Shown here: piece after piece, positions 43,892 to 54,469 of the stretch
How positions within the stretch are numbered: the first letter of the stretch is position 1
How the letters are laid out: each line of letters starts with the position of its first letter
Notes under the pieces: generated by a model
Told to the model about the DNA's origin: nothing
What the model saw: only the letters and a program-made list of their open reading frames with translations
Database searches by the model: none
Source of the DNA: Thiocystis violacea
GTDB taxonomy: Bacteria > Pseudomonadota > Gammaproteobacteria > Chromatiales > Chromatiaceae
Length of the DNA: 64,000 nucleotides
Direction: 5' to 3'
Assembly: GCF_016583565.1 (NCBI RefSeq)
Contig: NZ_NRRF01000010.1
Location: 54,985 to 118,984, forward strand
Program-made: the position numbers and the translations under genes

Positions 43892-45292
43892 ATGGATCTA
43901 TCAGTCAACCAACAGGCGGTGGCCTATCTGGTCTCCGCCGTCCTCTTCATCCTCGGTCTCAAGGGCCTGACGCATCCGGCCACCGCGCGGCGCGGCAACC
44001 TCTACGGCATGCTCGGCATGCTGATCGCCATTGTGGCGACCCTGCTGGGGCGCGAGGTTCAGTCCTACGGCTTCATCATCGCGGGGATCGCGGGCGGCGC
44101 GGTGATCGGCGGCATCGTCGCCATGCGCATCCAGATGACCGCCATGCCGCAGCTCGTGGCGGCCCTGCACAGCTTCGTGGGTCTGGCGGCGGTGCTGGTC
44201 GGAATTGGCACCTTCTTCCACAAGCAGGCCGGTGGGCTGCTGAATCCGTTGCTGATGGGCGAGATCTCGGCCGGCGTGGTCATCGGCGCCATCACCTTCA
44301 CCGGGTCCGTGATCGCCTTCGGCAAGCTGCAGGGGCTGTTGAGCGGGGCGCCGGTCAAGTTCAAGGGGCAGCACCTGCTCAACGCGCTCATCGGTGCGGC
44401 AGCGGTGGCGCTTGCCGTGCATTTTGCCATGACGGGGAGCCTGCTCTCGCTGCTGCTCATGACGCTGCTGGCCCTCACCATCGGCGTCACCCTCATCATC
44501 CCGATCGGTGGCGCGGACATGCCGGTCATCATCTCCATGCTGAACAGCTACTCGGGCTGGGCGGCGGCGGCGACCGGTTTCACGCTGCACAACAACCTGC
44601 TGATCATCGTCGGCGCGCTGGTGGGCTGCTCGGGCGCGATTCTCTCCTTCATCATGTGCAAGGCGATGAACCGCTCCATCATCAATGTCGTCTTTGGCGG
44701 CTTTGGGTCGGACGGCGGATCGGCGGACAGTGCGGGTGCTCAAGCGGCTGAGAAGGGCGTGAAGTCCGCCGCCGTGGAAGACGCCGTCTACTGGATGGAG
44801 GACGCGGGTCGGGTGATCATCGTGCCCGGCTATGGGATGGCCGTCGCGCAGGCCCAGCACGCCCTCAAGGAGCTGATGGAGCTGCTGACGGCCCGTGGTG
44901 TCGAGGTCAAGTTCGGCATCCATCCGGTGGCTGGGCGGATGCCGGGGCACATGAACGTGCTGCTGGCCGAGGCGGATATCCCCTATGACCAGGTCCTGGA
45001 GATGGACGAGATCAACTCCGAGTTCCCGAGCACGGATGTGGTGTTGGTCGTGGGTGCGAACGACGTCGTCAATCCCGCCGCCAAGGAAGACCCCAGCAGC
45101 CCGATCTATGGGATGCCCATCCTGGAGGCGGGCCGTGCGCGGCAGGTCTACTTCCTCAAGCGCTCCATGCGCCCTGGCTACTCGGGTGTGGACAACCTGC
45201 TCTTCTATCAGGACAACACCTATCTGGTCTTCGGCGATGCCAAGGACACCATCGAGGGGATGAACGCCGCACTCAAGGGCGGCGGGCACTGA
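43892..45292 (+). CDS. pntB: NAD(P)+ transhydrogenase subunit beta
   Basis: Membrane domain II plus NADP(H)-binding domain III. Residues about 1-270 have eight or nine hydrophobic helices with the conserved GADMPVIISMLNSYSGWAAA. Domain III carries VIIVPGYGMAVAQAQHALKE and VVLVVGANDVVNPAAKEDP. 466 residues. With PntAa/PntAb it couples proton re-entry to NADPH formation from NADH in the inner membrane. Confidence 0.95.
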   Translation: MDLSVNQQAVAYLVSAVLFILGLKGLTHPATARRGNLYGMLGMLIAIVATLLGREVQSYGFIIAGIAGGAVIGGIVAMRIQMTAMPQLVAALHSFVGLAAVLVGIGTFFHKQAGGLLNPLLMGEISAGVVIGAITFTGSVIAFGKLQGLLSGAPVKFKGQHLLNALIGAAAVALAVHFAMTGSLLSLLLMTLLALTIGVTLIIPIGGADMPVIISMLNSYSGWAAAATGFTLHNNLLIIVGALVGCSGAILSFIMCKAMNRSIINVVFGGFGSDGGSADSAGAQAAEKGVKSAAVEDAVYWMEDAGRVIIVPGYGMAVAQAQHALKELMELLTARGVEVKFGIHPVAGRMPGHMNVLLAEADIPYDQVLEMDEINSEFPSTDVVLVVGANDVVNPAAKEDPSSPIYGMPILEAGRARQVYFLKRSMRPGYSGVDNLLFYQDNTYLVFGDAKDTIEGMNAALKGGGH

Positions 45293-45394
45293 CGCAGTGG
45301 GAGCGGTCTCCCTCGGCTGTGCTGACGGCCCGCCTCCCCGTTTGAGATACACTCCCGACCATCGCACTGTGCCAGTCGAGGAGTGGGGATCTCA

Positions 45395-46597
45395 ATGAGC
45401 AACGTGAGCCAGGACACCGTGAACAAGGCCGTCATCCTGCTGATGACGCTCGGGATCTCGGCGCTCTTCCTCGCCATGATCAAGCAGTTCCTCATGGCGC
45501 TCTTTCTCGCCGGCCTCTTCAGCGCCCTGGCTCGGCCGCTCTATGTGCGGCTGCGGCGGACGCTGGGCTGCAAGGCGTCACTGGCATCCCTGTTGACGCT
45601 CTTCGTCATGGCGATCGTGGTGCTGATCCCGACCGCGATGCTCATCGCCGTCCTCATCGGTCAGGCGCTGGATGTCAGTCAGCTGCTCTCGGTCTGGTTC
45701 AAGGGTGCCATGCAGGATCCGGCCAGTCTCGCCGCCTATCTGCAGCATTTGCCCTTCTACGACCAGGTGATGGCCCACCGTGATCTCATCCTGCAGCAGG
45801 CCGGCACCGTCGCGAGCCTGCTCAGCAAGCTGCTGGTCGACTGGGTCTCTTCAGCCACCCTGGGGACCGCCAACTTCATCTTCATGGCCTTCGTGCTGCT
45901 CTACAGCATGTATTTCCTGCAGATGGACGGTCCCAAGCTGGTCGAGCGCATCCTCTACTACCTGCCGCTCAAGACGAGCGATGAGCGGCTGATGCTGGAG
46001 AAGTTCACCTCGGTGACGCGCGCGACGCTCAAGGGCTCGCTCCTCATCGGGCTGCTACAAGGCACGCTGGCGGGCATCGCCTTTGCGTTCGCTGGAATCA
46101 ACAACTCGGTCTTCTGGGGTACGGTGATGGCCGTGCTCTCGGTCATCCCGAACGTCGGCGCGGCATTGGTCTGGATCCCTGCCGTCATCATTCTGATCGC
46201 TCAGGGGGATACGGCAACCGGCGTGATGCTCGGGCTCTTCTGCGGATTGATCGTGGGCAGCCTGGATAACGTCCTGCGTCCCATCCTGGTCGGCAAGGAC
46301 ACCAAGATGCACGAGCTGATGATCTTCTTCAGCACCCTCGGCGGCATCTTCATGTTCGGGCTGGCGGGGCTCTTCATCGGTCCGCTGATCGCCTCGCTGC
46401 TCATTTCCATCTGGGAGATCTACGGGGTGGAGTTTGCGGACGTGCTGCCGGACGTGGACTCGCTGCTGCTCGACTTCGGCGAGGAGCATGGTCTGGTCGA
46501 TACCTGCGCGCTGGACGAGCCTGAGACGGAGGATGGCGCGTCTGAGCCAGGTGCGGAGCGTTCGGAAGGGAAAGAAGAGGCCGGTCGGGCCGGCTAG
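45395..46597 (+). CDS. AI-2E / PerM family membrane transporter
   Basis: 400 residues and about eight membrane segments. The family core is visible: [60 protein letters not shown] and [19 protein letters not shown]. The C-terminal 55 residues are acidic and probably cytoplasmic. The ATG after GGGGATCTCA is chosen over a GTG four codons upstream. Substrates of the family vary (AI-2 export, permease of unknown substrate), so none is assigned. Confidence 0.85.
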   Translation: MSNVSQDTVNKAVILLMTLGISALFLAMIKQFLMALFLAGLFSALARPLYVRLRRTLGCKASLASLLTLFVMAIVVLIPTAMLIAVLIGQALDVSQLLSVWFKGAMQDPASLAAYLQHLPFYDQVMAHRDLILQQAGTVASLLSKLLVDWVSSATLGTANFIFMAFVLLYSMYFLQMDGPKLVERILYYLPLKTSDERLMLEKFTSVTRATLKGSLLIGLLQGTLAGIAFAFAGINNSVFWGTVMAVLSVIPNVGAALVWIPAVIILIAQGDTATGVMLGLFCGLIVGSLDNVLRPILVGKDTKMHELMIFFSTLGGIFMFGLAGLFIGPLIASLLISIWEIYGVEFADVLPDVDSLLLDFGEEHGLVDTCALDEPETEDGASEPGAERSEGKEEAGRAG

Positions 46598-46661
46598 TTG
46601 GTGCGCTAGGCTGACAGGCCCGTTCTGCCGGGGAAGGGATGGGGTTGCTTCTCGGTGAGCA

Positions 46662-46695
46662 CCAGCCGCCGGCGGACGTTTCCGCCGACGGCTGG
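46662..46695. terminator. bidirectional hairpin between permease and ppsA
   Basis: CCAGCCG (46662-46668) and GGCGGA (46671-46676) pair with TCCGCC and CGGCTGG (46681-46695), with one 2-nt internal mismatch and a CGTT loop. It lies between two convergent genes and is long and GC-rich; no T-run. Confidence 0.55.
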
Positions 46696-46710
46696 AGGCT
46701 GGCGGGATGT

Positions 46711-49086
46711 CTAGAGCGTCTTGGCCTGCTCGGCCAGATAGATCCAGGTGTCGATGACGGTATCCGGGTTCAGCGAGATGCTGCTGATGCCTTGTTTGAG
46801 CAGCCAGTCGGCGAAGTCCTTGTGGTCGGACGGACCCTGACCGCAGATGCCGACATACTTGCCCTGGGCGCGGCAGGCGGCGATGGCCATGGAGAGCATC
46901 TTCTTCACCGCCGGATCGCGCTCGTCGAAGTGCTCGGCGACGAGGCTGGAGTCGCGGTCCAGACCCAGGGTCAGCTGGGTCATGTCGTTGGAGCCGATGG
47001 AGAAGCCGTCGAAGTACTCCAGGAACTCCTCGGCCAGCACGGCGTTGGAGGGCAGCTCGCACATCATGATGAGGCGCAGCCCGTTCTTGCCGCGCTCCAG
47101 ACCTTGAGCCGCCAGCGCCTCGCTGACCGCCTTGGCCTGACCCAGGGTGCGGACGAAGGGGATCATGATCTCGACGTTGGTCAGGCCCATGTCGTCGCGG
47201 ACCCGCTTCAGCGCCTCGCACTCCATCTCGAAGCACGCCTTGAAGTTCTCGGCCACGTAGCGGCCAGCGCCGCGGAAGCCGATCATGGGGTTCTCTTCCT
47301 CGGGCTCGTAGCGCGGGCCGCCGATAAGATTGGCGTACTCGTTGGACTTGAAGTCCGACATGCGCACGATCACGGTGTTGGGCGAGAAGGCCGCGGCCAG
47401 GGTCGAGATGCCCTCGGCGAGCTTGGCGACATAGAATTCGCGCGGGCTGGCGTAGGCGGCGATGCGCGGCGAAATCTGGTCTTTGAGGTCCTGCGGCAGC
47501 TGATCGAATTCCAGCAGCGCCTTGGGGTGGATGCCAATCATGTTGTTGATGATGAACTCGAGGCGCGCCAGGCCGATGCCGGCGTTGGGCGTGGCCGAGA
47601 AGGCGAAGGCGCGGTCCGGGTTGCCGACGTTCATCATGATCTTGACCGGAATCTCCGGCATGGCGGTCAGCTCGACGGTCTTGTAGTCGAAGTCCAGCTT
47701 GCCGTCGTAGATGTAGCCGGTGTCGCCCTCGGCGCAGCTCACGGTGACTGCCTGGCCATCCTTGACGACGTCCGTGGCATTGTTGCAGCCGACGACGGCC
47801 GGTACGCCCAGCTCGCGGGCGATGATGGCGGCGTGGCAGGTACGCCCACCGCGGTTGGTCACGATGGCGGCGGCGCGCTTCATGACCGGCTCCCAGTCGG
47901 GGTCGGTCATGTCGGTGATGAGGACGTCACCGGGCTTAACGCGATCCATGTCGGCGATGCTCTCGACGATCTTGGCCTGGCCGGCGCCGATACGGCTGCC
48001 GATGCTGCGCCCGGTGGTCAGGACTGGGCCTTTCTGACGCAGCACGTAGCGCTCGATGACGTTGCCGGAGCGGCTTTGGACGGTCTCGGGGCGCGCCTGG
48101 ACGACGTAGAGCAGACCATCGGTGCCGTCTTTCGCCCACTCGATGTCCATGGGTCGGCCATAGTGCTTCTCGATCAGCAGCGCCTGCTTGGCCAGCTCCT
48201 GCACCTCTTCGTCGGTGATGCTGAAGCGCGGGCGCATGTCCTCAGGGACCGGTTCGGTCTTGACGTGCGCGTCGTGCTCCGGATCGCTGTAGACCATGCG
48301 GATCGCCTTGTCGCCGACGGTGCGGCGCAGGATGGCGGGGCGACCGGCGGCCAGGGTCGGCTTGTGGACGTAGAACTCGTCCGGATTCACGGCGCCTTGC
48401 ACGACCATCTCGCCGAGGCCGTAGCTGGCGGTGACGAAGACGGCGTCGCGGAAGCCGGACTCGGTGTCCAGGGTGAACATGACGCCGGAAGCGGCCAGGT
48501 CGCTGCGCACCATGCGCTGGATGCCAGCGGACAGCGCGACGTTGCGATGCTCGAAGCCCTGATGGACGCGATAGGAGATGGCTCGGTCGTTGAACAGGGA
48601 GGCGAAGACCTCCTTGATCCGGTGCTTGATGCTGTCGATGCCGTGGACGTTGAGGAAGGTCTCCTGCTGACCGGCGAAGGAGGCGTCGGGCAAGTCCTCG
48701 GCGGTTGCGGAGGAGCGCACGGCCCAGGAGACGTCGTCGGTGCCGGCCTCGCTCGTCAGGCGGGCATAGGCGGTGTCGATCGCCTCTTCGAGCGCGGCGG
48801 GGAAGGGCTGCTCCATCACCCAGGCGCGGATGCGGGGGCCGGCTTCGGCCAGTGCGGTGACGTCGTCCACGTCCAGTTCGTCGAGCACGGCTTGAATGCG
48901 CTCGTCCAGGCCCTCGTGTGCCAGAAACTCGCGATAGGCATCGGCCGTGGTGGCGAAACCGCCGGGCACGCGGACCCCCAGGTGGGTGAGGTTCTGGATC
49001 ATCTCGCCGAGGGAGGCATTCTTGCCTCCGACGACGGGTACATCGTCCATACCGAGGTCGCTTAGCCAGCGGACGTAGTCGGTCAT
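46711..49086 (-). CDS. ppsA: phosphoenolpyruvate synthase
   Basis: Converts pyruvate and ATP to PEP, AMP and phosphate for gluconeogenesis or carbon assimilation. The start [20 protein letters not shown] gives 791 residues (E. coli 792). The N-terminal ATP-grasp domain includes [20 protein letters not shown]. The phospho-carrier His418 lies in [15 protein letters not shown], and the C-terminal barrel has [17 protein letters not shown] with the catalytic Cys. A CCGGAGAA ribosome binding site precedes the ATG. The usual partner, the PEP synthase regulatory protein, is not adjacent. Confidence 0.96.
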   Translation of the reverse strand: MTDYVRWLSDLGMDDVPVVGGKNASLGEMIQNLTHLGVRVPGGFATTADAYREFLAHEGLDERIQAVLDELDVDDVTALAEAGPRIRAWVMEQPFPAALEEAIDTAYARLTSEAGTDDVSWAVRSSATAEDLPDASFAGQQETFLNVHGIDSIKHRIKEVFASLFNDRAISYRVHQGFEHRNVALSAGIQRMVRSDLAASGVMFTLDTESGFRDAVFVTASYGLGEMVVQGAVNPDEFYVHKPTLAAGRPAILRRTVGDKAIRMVYSDPEHDAHVKTEPVPEDMRPRFSITDEEVQELAKQALLIEKHYGRPMDIEWAKDGTDGLLYVVQARPETVQSRSGNVIERYVLRQKGPVLTTGRSIGSRIGAGQAKIVESIADMDRVKPGDVLITDMTDPDWEPVMKRAAAIVTNRGGRTCHAAIIARELGVPAVVGCNNATDVVKDGQAVTVSCAEGDTGYIYDGKLDFDYKTVELTAMPEIPVKIMMNVGNPDRAFAFSATPNAGIGLARLEFIINNMIGIHPKALLEFDQLPQDLKDQISPRIAAYASPREFYVAKLAEGISTLAAAFSPNTVIVRMSDFKSNEYANLIGGPRYEPEEENPMIGFRGAGRYVAENFKACFEMECEALKRVRDDMGLTNVEIMIPFVRTLGQAKAVSEALAAQGLERGKNGLRLIMMCELPSNAVLAEEFLEYFDGFSIGSNDMTQLTLGLDRDSSLVAEHFDERDPAVKKMLSMAIAACRAQGKYVGICGQGPSDHKDFADWLLKQGISSISLNPDTVIDTWIYLAEQAKTL

Positions 49087-49650
49087 CGTAGTCGTTCTCC
49101 GGTCTTTGGGAATGGCGGGATCGCGCGGCACTCAGCGAGGTGCCGGAAACGATCAGGACGCAGAGGCTCGGCGCAGGATCTCTACCTGGCGACCTTCGGG
49201 GCGCGAGGGTCTGTTGCGAAAGCCGCAATACAATCGTGAAAATATAACCGACTCGGATCCTGAACGCGCGAACAGTGAATCAATCTTCAGGATTGAGTAA
49301 CCTGTAACAAGAAAGGGGATTTGCGTCTTGGTCGCTCGCGGCTCCGGCGCTGTACCTTTAGACGATGGGCGCTAGGATGGGCGCGCCCGTCACCGGTCGG
49401 TGCAGACTCTCAGCGGGGAGGGCGCAGGTGTCGTCCATCCGGCGGAATGGTCTCTGCCGAGATGTTGTTTCATGGCAATCACCGAAGGATTCGCATTGAC
49501 GTTGGAGGAGCAGCCAAAAAAGACGAGGTAGTGCAGACCCTCGGAATCCATACTCAACTTGAACCAATGCGCCCGTTCAGGCAGCCTAGATAGGCTATGC
49601 GGATAGTTTCCTAATGACTAGCAGATTTTCGAACCAAGAGGATTTACCTG
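49087..49650. other. intergenic region between divergent ppsA and the Ala-rich protein gene
   Basis: 564 bp without a convincing gene; the short frame at 49321-49593 has Arg-rich, antisense-like composition. A/T-rich stretches occur near 49236-49316, with a TCAATC/GATTGA inverted repeat around 49278-49295. Promoters for both genes must lie here, but no confident -35/-10 pair was found. Confidence 0.5.
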
Positions 49651-50649
49651 ATGAATGAACTCGTGCCCGGTCTCGCAAGCCTGCGGGCATCGCTGGAGTC
49701 CGTCGATTCGACCAAACTGATCGTTGGCGGCGTAGGCGCTTTGGTCGTGGCGGGAGCCGTTTACATGACCACGCACGAGGCGTTGATCGCGAACCCGAAG
49801 CCGCTCGATCAAAGCAAAGTCGAGGCGAATATCGCGCCGATTGGGCAGGTTGCGTTAGCGGCGCCCCCCGCGCCCGCAGCACCTCCAGCGCCGTCGGCGG
49901 CAGAGACGGCGAAGGTGGCCGAGCCGGTTGCGGCTAGCGCCGCTGCTGAGGCGCCCGCGCCGGCATCAGAGGCAGCCGCCGCCGAGCCGGAACCGGCGAG
50001 CAGCGCGCCCGCGCCTGTTGCCGCAAAGACGCCCAGTGCCAAGCCCATGATCATCATGCAGCCGGGTCTCGAGCATTTTGCGCCTCTGCCATCCTCGCGT
50101 AGCGTGAAACCGGCGGCGGCTCCTGCCGAGGCACCGGTTGCCGCCGAACCAGCGGCGGTCGAGGCGCCTGCCGCCCCGGCGCCAGTGGCCGAGGAGGCGG
50201 CTCCGGCGGCTCCGGCTGAGCCAGCGCCGGCCGCGGAGGCGCCGGTTGCTGCTGAGCAGGCCGTGGCGCCTGCCGAGACCAAGATGGCGCCCGAGTCAGC
50301 GGATGTGACCGAGGCGCCGGCCGCCGAGGCCGCTGCCCCCGCCGAGGCTGAGGCGCCGACCGAGCCTGCTGCCGAGGCTGCCGCCGCGTCCGAGCAGGCG
50401 CCGGCCGCTGCCCCGGTCGAGGCTGTGGCGGTGCCTGAGGAGGCGCCGGCCGCGGCGGCTGAGGCCGCTGCTGCCCCCGCTGAAGAAGCACCTCAGGCCG
50501 ACGCCGCACCAGCGGCGGCGCCTGAAGAGGCCCCGACGGCTCCTGCGGAGGCGGTCGCCGCCCCAGTGGCTAAGCCGGCACCCCCGGTGCAGCGCCCACA
50601 GCCTGCCTGGATGCTGCAGTTCGGGCCTTTGAGCCGTCCGCAGCAATAA
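49651..50649 (+). CDS. membrane-anchored Ala/Pro/Glu-rich low-complexity protein
   Basis: 332 residues. The N-terminal 23 residues are followed by one transmembrane helix (LIVGGVGALVVAGAVYM, about 24-41). A short segment, VEANIAPIGQVAL, resembles the linker before the heme domain of c5-type cytochromes, but no CxxCH is present anywhere. The rest is about 250 residues of Ala, Pro, Glu and Val, interrupted by one ordered-looking segment (MIIMQPGLEHFAPLPSS) and ending in QPAWMLQFGPLSRPQQ. It looks like a periplasm-spanning linker; its function is unknown. Confidence 0.65.
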   Translation: MNELVPGLASLRASLESVDSTKLIVGGVGALVVAGAVYMTTHEALIANPKPLDQSKVEANIAPIGQVALAAPPAPAAPPAPSAAETAKVAEPVAASAAAEAPAPASEAAAAEPEPASSAPAPVAAKTPSAKPMIIMQPGLEHFAPLPSSRSVKPAAAPAEAPVAAEPAAVEAPAAPAPVAEEAAPAAPAEPAPAAEAPVAAEQAVAPAETKMAPESADVTEAPAAEAAAPAEAEAPTEPAAEAAAASEQAPAAAPVEAVAVPEEAPAAAAEAAAAPAEEAPQADAAPAAAPEEAPTAPAEAVAAPVAKPAPPVQRPQPAWMLQFGPLSRPQQ

Positions 50650-50657
50650 GCCCCATC

Positions 50658-50687
50658 GGGCTGCGCGGCATCCTGGCTGCGCAGCCC
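50658..50687 (+). terminator. hairpin after the Ala-rich protein gene
   Basis: GGGCTGCGC (50658-50666), 12-nt loop, GCGCAGCCC (50679-50687). A perfect 9-bp stem beginning 9 nt after the stop; no T-tract. Confidence 0.5.
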
Positions 50688-50780
50688 TTGCCGCGGGTGC
50701 CACTGCAACGCGGGACCTGCGGCCCGTCGGGCTGAGAGATCGAAGCGCGGGGTGCTTCCAGGCATCAGCGAGGTGTTCAC

Positions 50781-52304
50781 GTGTGGCGCACAGGCGCGTT
50801 TCGGGATGGGCTCCTCGCCCTGCTCGCGCTGATTGCCCTGCAGGGGCCGGCGAAGGCCGAATGCCGGTTCGGGGATCAGCTGACCCTCCTGCACTTCAAT
50901 GACCTCCATGGTCAACTTGCGCCCATCTCGGGTGCGGTCGATGGCCAGGCCGGCGGCATCGCGCGGATCGCCCGACGCGTCGCCGACGTTCGGGCCGAAG
51001 ATCCTGATCGGCCGGTTCTGCTCCTCTTCGCTGGCGACCTCTTGCAAGGAACCCTGACCTCAAGCCTCTTCATGGGGCAGCCCGACGTTCTGTTGCTGGA
51101 GCGCATGGGCCTCGACGCCGCGGCCCTCGGCAATCATGAATTCGACGACGGGCAGGACAACTTCCGTCGCTTGGCCGAACTCGCGTCCTTTCCCTTCCTG
51201 AGCGCCAATGTGCAGGCGAGGCCCCGGCCGCTCCCCGTGCAGTCGCATCTCATGCTGGGCGGAGACGCGGAGCCGGCGATCGCTGTGCTGGGGCTCACCA
51301 CGGCCGAGCTGCTGACCACGACCCATCCGCGCAACACCCAGGGGCTGCGGGCGGAGTCGCCCGTCGCGGTTGCCAGTGCTCTGGTACCCCGGCTCAGGGC
51401 GCACGCGGATCTGGTCGTGGTCCTGTCGCATCTCGGACTTGCGGCGGACCGGCGCCTGGCGCGCGAGGTCGCGGGCATCGACGTCATCGTTGGCGGCCAT
51501 GATCACAAGGCGCTGCGCGCGCCGGTCGTGGAGTCCGGCGTGAGCATCCTGCAGGCCGGCGCGCGTGGACAGTGGCTCGGCAGGATGGATCTGGGCTGCG
51601 TGCAGGGCCGCTTGCAGCCGAGCCGTTACCAACTCATCCCTGTCGTCGCGAGCCTGCCAGAAGATCCTGAGATCGCCGCCGAGGTCGACTGCATCGTCGC
51701 TCAGGCGGAGGCCGGGATGGGCGAGGTCATCGGCAGGGTCGACGTGGATCTGAGTGCCGCGCGCGAGGGGATCCGTCGTGGCGAGGCCATCTTCGGCGAC
51801 TTCGTGGCGGATCTCGCGCGCGACATCACGGCGGCGGATGTTGCGCTCTTCAACGGGGGTGGCTTCCGGGCCAGTATCCCCAGGGGCGAGGTCACCCTCA
51901 AGCAGGTCTACGAGGCCTTGCCCTTTGGCAACCAGCTGGTCGTCGGCGAACTCGCCGGCGCCCAGATCGTCGCCGCGCTGGAGCGCAGCGCCGGGCTTGA
52001 CCCGGCCGAGGAGCCGGGCGGTTTTCTGCAGGTTTCCGGTCTGCGTTATGCGATCGCCGATGGTCGTCTCCTGTCCGCCCGTTTTGACGCGGCAGGGCGC
52101 GGCACCCAAGCGATCGATCCGAGCCGACGCTACCGGGTCGTGATGCCGGACTACCTTGCGGCGGGCGGTGACGGTTACGCCATGCTGGCCCAGCATGGCG
52201 AGCAGGTCATGACCGGGCGTCTTGTCGCGGAGGTGGTGATCGCGGCGATTCGCTCTGGCGCTCAGCCACCGTCAGGTCTGGACGGACGCATCCTGCGTCA
52301 CTGA
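50781..52304 (+). CDS. periplasmic 5'-nucleotidase / UshA-family phosphoesterase
   Basis: A GTG start gives a signal peptide (about residues 1-26, ending GPAKA). Metal-site motifs are in order: LHFNDLHGQ, FAGDLLQGT, ALGNHEFDDG, LSHLG and VGGHDH. The C-terminal substrate-binding domain has NGGGFRASIPRGEVT and LPFGNQLVV, with MPDYLAAGGDGYAML near the end. 507 residues. Probably hydrolyses nucleotides or nucleotide sugars outside the cytoplasm. Confidence 0.88.
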   Translation: MWRTGAFRDGLLALLALIALQGPAKAECRFGDQLTLLHFNDLHGQLAPISGAVDGQAGGIARIARRVADVRAEDPDRPVLLLFAGDLLQGTLTSSLFMGQPDVLLLERMGLDAAALGNHEFDDGQDNFRRLAELASFPFLSANVQARPRPLPVQSHLMLGGDAEPAIAVLGLTTAELLTTTHPRNTQGLRAESPVAVASALVPRLRAHADLVVVLSHLGLAADRRLAREVAGIDVIVGGHDHKALRAPVVESGVSILQAGARGQWLGRMDLGCVQGRLQPSRYQLIPVVASLPEDPEIAAEVDCIVAQAEAGMGEVIGRVDVDLSAAREGIRRGEAIFGDFVADLARDITAADVALFNGGGFRASIPRGEVTLKQVYEALPFGNQLVVGELAGAQIVAALERSAGLDPAEEPGGFLQVSGLRYAIADGRLLSARFDAAGRGTQAIDPSRRYRVVMPDYLAAGGDGYAMLAQHGEQVMTGRLVAEVVIAAIRSGAQPPSGLDGRILRH

Positions 52305-52310
52305 TGTCGA

Positions 52311-53405
52311 TCAGTGCACTGGCGCGGTCTCAGGGGCGTCTGGCGCGTCTGGTCGCCACTGCTGCAGGATCTCAAGAATGATCGGGATCGCTGGCGGCAG
52401 GGCGTCGGAGGGCATCAGGCGCGTCAGCATGCCTCGGTGCGACGCGTTCACGAGGATCGGAGGCGGGGCCTCTGGCAGCCTGAGTGAGGCGAGCGCGACC
52501 ACGCCATCACCGAGATCGTCCCCGAGCGTCGACCACCAGTCCGAGAGACCCTCTTGCAGCCCCTTCGAGCCTGTGTGCGTGGCGATGGCGGCCAGGCTGT
52601 CGGTCATCTCGCGGGTCGGCTCCACGAGCCGGCCGCCGATGAGCTGCAGCGGAATCTGCGCGGGCCAGGGGCGGGCGTTGAGGTGCTTGAGCAGCTCGCT
52701 GTCCGGTCTGAGGTCGATCTTGGCGGCACCGGTTCCGTCGCGCAGGGAGGCGAGCAAGGAAAAGCGGCGATGCTCGTTGAGCGCGAAGTGCTCCCGAAGT
52801 TCGAGCCAGATCCGCAGGCGCGCCCACTCCGAGCCGTGATTGGGTGTCCCAACCAGAATGGCTCCGCCGACCTCGGCGCCGGCGACCCGAGGCGCCTCGC
52901 CGGCTGGGTATCGCCAGCGGGTGAGGAAGTCGCGGATGACGAGTCCGCCCATGCTATGCCCGATGAGGAAGACAGGCGACTCGGCCGTCAGTCGCGGCCA
53001 TTCTCCCGCCAGGAAGGCGGCACTGCGGTCGATTCCCTGATCGTTCGGATAGCGCAGCTCCCAGACGTCATAGGCATCGGACTGCAGGGCCGGAATGAGC
53101 GCGTCCCAGATGCTTCCGGGTTCGTCCAGTCCGTGAACCAAGAGCACGCGCCCTGCGCTTGGGTGCGGATTCGCCCCGTGGTGTTGCAGGCCATGCCAGC
53201 CATCCTGGTCGGTCCCCATGGCATCGGGCAGCCAGGCTTCGAGCTGTTGCTGGGCCAACACCCTGAGCGCACGCTCCTTGTCGGGGTGGTGCTCGGCCCA
53301 CCAGATCCATCCCGACAGCGTGCTGGCCAGGATCACGAGTGTCAGGGGCAGGAGGCGCGGCCAACGCCGCAGGCGCTGCCGGGTGGGGCGTTCTTGATGC
53401 GTCAT
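52311..53405 (-). CDS. membrane-anchored alpha/beta hydrolase, lipase-like
   Basis: After a short basic N-terminus there is one membrane helix (LPLTLVILASTLSGWIWWA). The fold is visible from VLLVHGLDEPGSIWDAL, through the nucleophile elbow GHSMGG, to a C-terminal SHRGML carrying a candidate catalytic His. 364 residues from the ATG; a GTG at 53426 is an alternative. It ends 6 nt from the convergent 5'-nucleotidase. Substrate unknown; triacylglycerol lipases and cell-wall esterases share this pattern. Confidence 0.75.
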   Translation of the reverse strand: MTHQERPTRQRLRRWPRLLPLTLVILASTLSGWIWWAEHHPDKERALRVLAQQQLEAWLPDAMGTDQDGWHGLQHHGANPHPSAGRVLLVHGLDEPGSIWDALIPALQSDAYDVWELRYPNDQGIDRSAAFLAGEWPRLTAESPVFLIGHSMGGLVIRDFLTRWRYPAGEAPRVAGAEVGGAILVGTPNHGSEWARLRIWLELREHFALNEHRRFSLLASLRDGTGAAKIDLRPDSELLKHLNARPWPAQIPLQLIGGRLVEPTREMTDSLAAIATHTGSKGLQEGLSDWWSTLGDDLGDGVVALASLRLPEAPPPILVNASHRGMLTRLMPSDALPPAIPIILEILQQWRPDAPDAPETAPVH

Positions 53406-53505
53406 GGCCGTGACGCCCGCCGGCACGCGCCTGTGCCGCCTCTCGGGCAGGGGGCTTGCGTGTCTGATCGGGTGTCCGACTGACTCGGGCGCCGCAGCCG
53501 ATGCA

Positions 53506-54027
53506 TCAAAGGTAAAGCCGCCTGAGTTCGGTGTCTGGTGTGCCTCTCTCCCAGATCTGGTTGAAATCCGTCCTCAGCTTGCGAGCCTCAAGCGGGTTGT
53601 TGAAATCCGCGATGGCCGCCATGGTGTCGGCGAAGCGGCGGTGCACGATGCCGCGTTCGTCCGCGATCAGGAAGGCATCCAGGCGGTCTCGGTCGTTTTC
53701 GTCGACGCTGCGGATCCCGATCCGCGAGGTCAGATGTCGCGCGAGCTCGACGAGTCTGTGACCGGATGCCGCGGCATCCCGCGGGTCGAAGACCAGGATG
53801 CGCACCGAAAGGGTCGGTCGGGACAGCGCTAGACGGCGAACAGCATCAAGGAAGGGTTGCTGGTCGTAGAGGTTGGATTCGATGGTACGTCCGAAGAGCA
53901 GGAGCTCCCGCCGCGCCTGGCGTGCCATGTTGCCACTGATGTCGCGGATAGCGGCCATGCGGTCGAGTTCGAGCGGCTCATGGGAGACGCCAAGCTCAAG
54001 GCCCTCGTAGTCGATGGACTTGGACAT
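53506..54027 (-). CDS. conserved hypothetical protein, similar to a domain found C-terminal to GNAT acetyltransferases (DUF7931-like)
   Basis: 173 residues from the ATG of MSKSIDYEGLELG; a TTG two codons earlier is possible. LLLFGRTIESNLYDQQPFLDAVRRLALSRP, then LVFDPRDAAASGHRLVELARHL and FLIADERGIVHRRFAD form a pattern I recall from proteins annotated DUF7931. The fold resembles the phospholipase D/HKD type without the active-site HKD. Function unknown; family naming is from memory. Confidence 0.6.
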   Translation of the reverse strand: MSKSIDYEGLELGVSHEPLELDRMAAIRDISGNMARQARRELLLFGRTIESNLYDQQPFLDAVRRLALSRPTLSVRILVFDPRDAAASGHRLVELARHLTSRIGIRSVDENDRDRLDAFLIADERGIVHRRFADTMAAIADFNNPLEARKLRTDFNQIWERGTPDTELRRLYL

Positions 54028-54247
54028 AGACAACTTGCCTCATCGCTTTTGATCGATGCTTGATACATACATCCGGCCGCCGAATGCCTGTACGAAAAGG
54101 CGCGCCCGGCACGTAAATGTTGTAAATTTGGCACGCGCGATCTGGTCCTGCTTGACTTGATTTGCCTCATTTCTCACTCGACTTGATGGACGGATCGTGG
54201 CGGGAAACGCTTGGGCGTTGTAAATATGTTGCGAGACCAGAAAAAAG

Positions 54248-54278
54248 TTGCACTTTTGCTCTTTTTGTAGGCTAAAAT
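54248..54278 (+). promoter_or_regulatory. possible promoter of the OmpA-family gene
   Basis: TTGCAC (54248-54253) and TAAAAT (54273-54278), 19 bp apart in an A/T-rich stretch. The region 54028-54469 is 442 bp with no gene; the long leader of about 180 nt to the OmpA-family ATG is typical of outer-membrane protein genes. The spacing is not ideal. Confidence 0.4.
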
Positions 54279-54469
54279 GTCTGTGTCAAACGAGCGGCTC
54301 TGGTAACGTCGTCAGCGCTCCGATAATTTCGCCAGTGAGATTCGCGAGGCGGGAACGTGGCGTGAGCGAGAGAAGAATCACGACGTGTTGTTTTTAACTG
54401 ACGTCTACTCAGCTTAACCCAAAGTCTCCGATTCGATCATCTCCACCCACCTGAACAGGAAACGAAAAG

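Noticed and set aside
46639..49065. 808-codon open frame antisense to ppsA
   Set aside because: Shadow of ppsA; Gly/Val/Asp/His-rich composition without motifs. Similar shadows oppose uvrC, pntB and fusA.
49321..49593. 90-aa frame upstream of the Ala-rich protein
   Set aside because: Arg/Gly-rich, no ribosome binding site, composition typical of non-coding GC-rich DNA.
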